A stretch of 64,000 bases of DNA from Candidatus Methanoplasma termitum (GTDB taxonomy: Archaea; Thermoplasmatota; Thermoplasmata; Methanomassiliicoccales; Methanomethylophilaceae), in NCBI RefSeq assembly GCF_000800805.1, contig NZ_CP010070.1, forward strand, positions 1,054,001 to 1,118,000, read 5' to 3'. The translations under genes and the position numbers were made by a program. Positions 63,736-64,000 of the stretch are shown in pieces; position 1 is the stretch's first letter, and every line of letters begins with the position of its first letter. Below the pieces are notes generated by a model. The model worked only from the letters and a program-made list of their open reading frames with translations. It had not been told where the DNA came from and made no database searches.

Positions 63736-63993
63736 TTACTCTTTATCTTCTGCTTTTATCTGATCCGTCAGTTTCTTGGTCTGCCTGGCAATTATTAGTA
63801 TCATTATGACTGCCAGTATCGTGACGAGGATCGCATAGATGAACAACCCTACAAGGTTGCTTCCGGGGCCGAGGACCTCGTCTATCGCCGCTTTGATCGC
63901 TTGGTTCCAGGCCAATGCCGCAACAAGGCCGAATGCGGCCGTGATGAGGGCAGAGAACGTTGTAACGAACTGAAGCTTTGTATCCGTTTTCAT
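63736..63993 (-). CDS. DUF5654 small membrane protein
   Basis: 85 residues with two membrane helices (about 10-30 and 45-68) and a charged C-terminus; FVTTFSALITAAFGLVAALAWNQAIK is the typical DUF5654 pattern, a family seen mainly in archaea with no known function. Its 3' end is 19 nt from the convergent AlbA_2 gene. Confidence 0.78.
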   Translation of the reverse strand: MKTDTKLQFVTTFSALITAAFGLVAALAWNQAIKAAIDEVLGPGSNLVGLFIYAILVTILAVIMILIIARQTKKLTDQIKAEDKE

Positions 63994-64000
63994 GTTTCAA

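Overview
The window is a gene-dense, roughly base-balanced stretch of an archaeal chromosome. Thermosome, proteasome alpha subunit, exosome, SBDS, aIF2 alpha and beta, RadA, KEOPS Pcc1, Nop10 and the two ether-lipid prenyl transferases identify Archaea. Several features point to the methanogenic Thermoplasmata, most likely the order Methanomassiliicoccales: an MvhA-MvhG-MvhD/HdrA cluster of H2-dependent methanogenesis, a 16S rRNA gene standing alone with no 23S or 5S behind it, a bacterial-type DnaK/DnaJ/GrpE set, and almost complete avoidance of TAG as a stop codon (by my reading one TAG among about 68 genes whose stop lies in the window), as expected in an organism that decodes TAG as pyrrolysine. 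Order and genus are inference; the archaeal methanogen assignment is firm.

Layout. 1-4.7 kb: chaperones on the minus strand (grpE-dnaK-dnaJ, then thermosome). 4.9-9.8 kb: DNA glycosylase, aIF2-beta with a TRAM tail, a tRNA methylthiotransferase, tRNA-Gln and small genes. 9.9-13.8 kb: an ABC exporter, then an HxlR regulator divergent from a hybrid-cluster protein. 13.9-16.8 kb: the archaeal aromatic amino acid entry route (ADH synthase, dehydroquinate synthase II, chorismate mutase-prephenate dehydrogenase). 17-18.9 kb: solitary 16S rRNA with flanking processing stems and two likely promoters, then tRNA-Ser. 19-24.2 kb: DUF1638 protein, phosphoesterases, S8e, SRP19, Nnr. 24.3-30.5 kb: mvhA, mvhG, mvhD and a double-module hdrA in one minus-strand operon. 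30.8-36.3 kb: a membrane-anchored zinc-finger protein, then the archaeal exosome superoperon (Pop5, PsmA, SBDS, Rrp4, Rrp41, Rrp42, L37Ae, RpoP, Pcc1, prefoldin beta). 36.5-47.8 kb: ABC-2 exporter, DHH phosphoesterase, TyrRS, a TctA-like membrane protein, a 1248-residue helicase-nuclease, Dph6, RpiA. 47.9-50.2 kb: L44e-S27e-aIF2alpha-Nop10-PAC2 operon and intron-containing tRNA-Tyr. 50.3-57.5 kb: acetyltransferase, a second ABC-2 exporter, PHP hydrolase and MTA/SAH deaminase, MBL hydrolase, CCA-adding enzyme. 57.7-61.6 kb: RadA, tRNA G10 methylase, DGGGP and GGGP synthases, zinc-ribbon protein. 61.6-64 kb: PPC-domain protein, an unknown Lys-rich protein, a membrane Schlafen-like AlbA_2 protein and DUF5654.

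Genes that lead a transcript often have a TATA-like box about 25-30 nt before the start codon and little or no leader, while internal genes carry GGTGA or GGAGG sites matching the 3' end of the 16S gene seen here. No insertion sequence, integrase, CRISPR array or prophage was seen. The most interesting items are the HRDC-DUF4011-helicase-nuclease, the membrane Schlafen-like protein, the membrane C4HC3 zinc-finger protein heading the exosome/proteasome region, the fused HdrA, a RadA P-loop with Cys for Gly, and several inverted repeats placed like operators.
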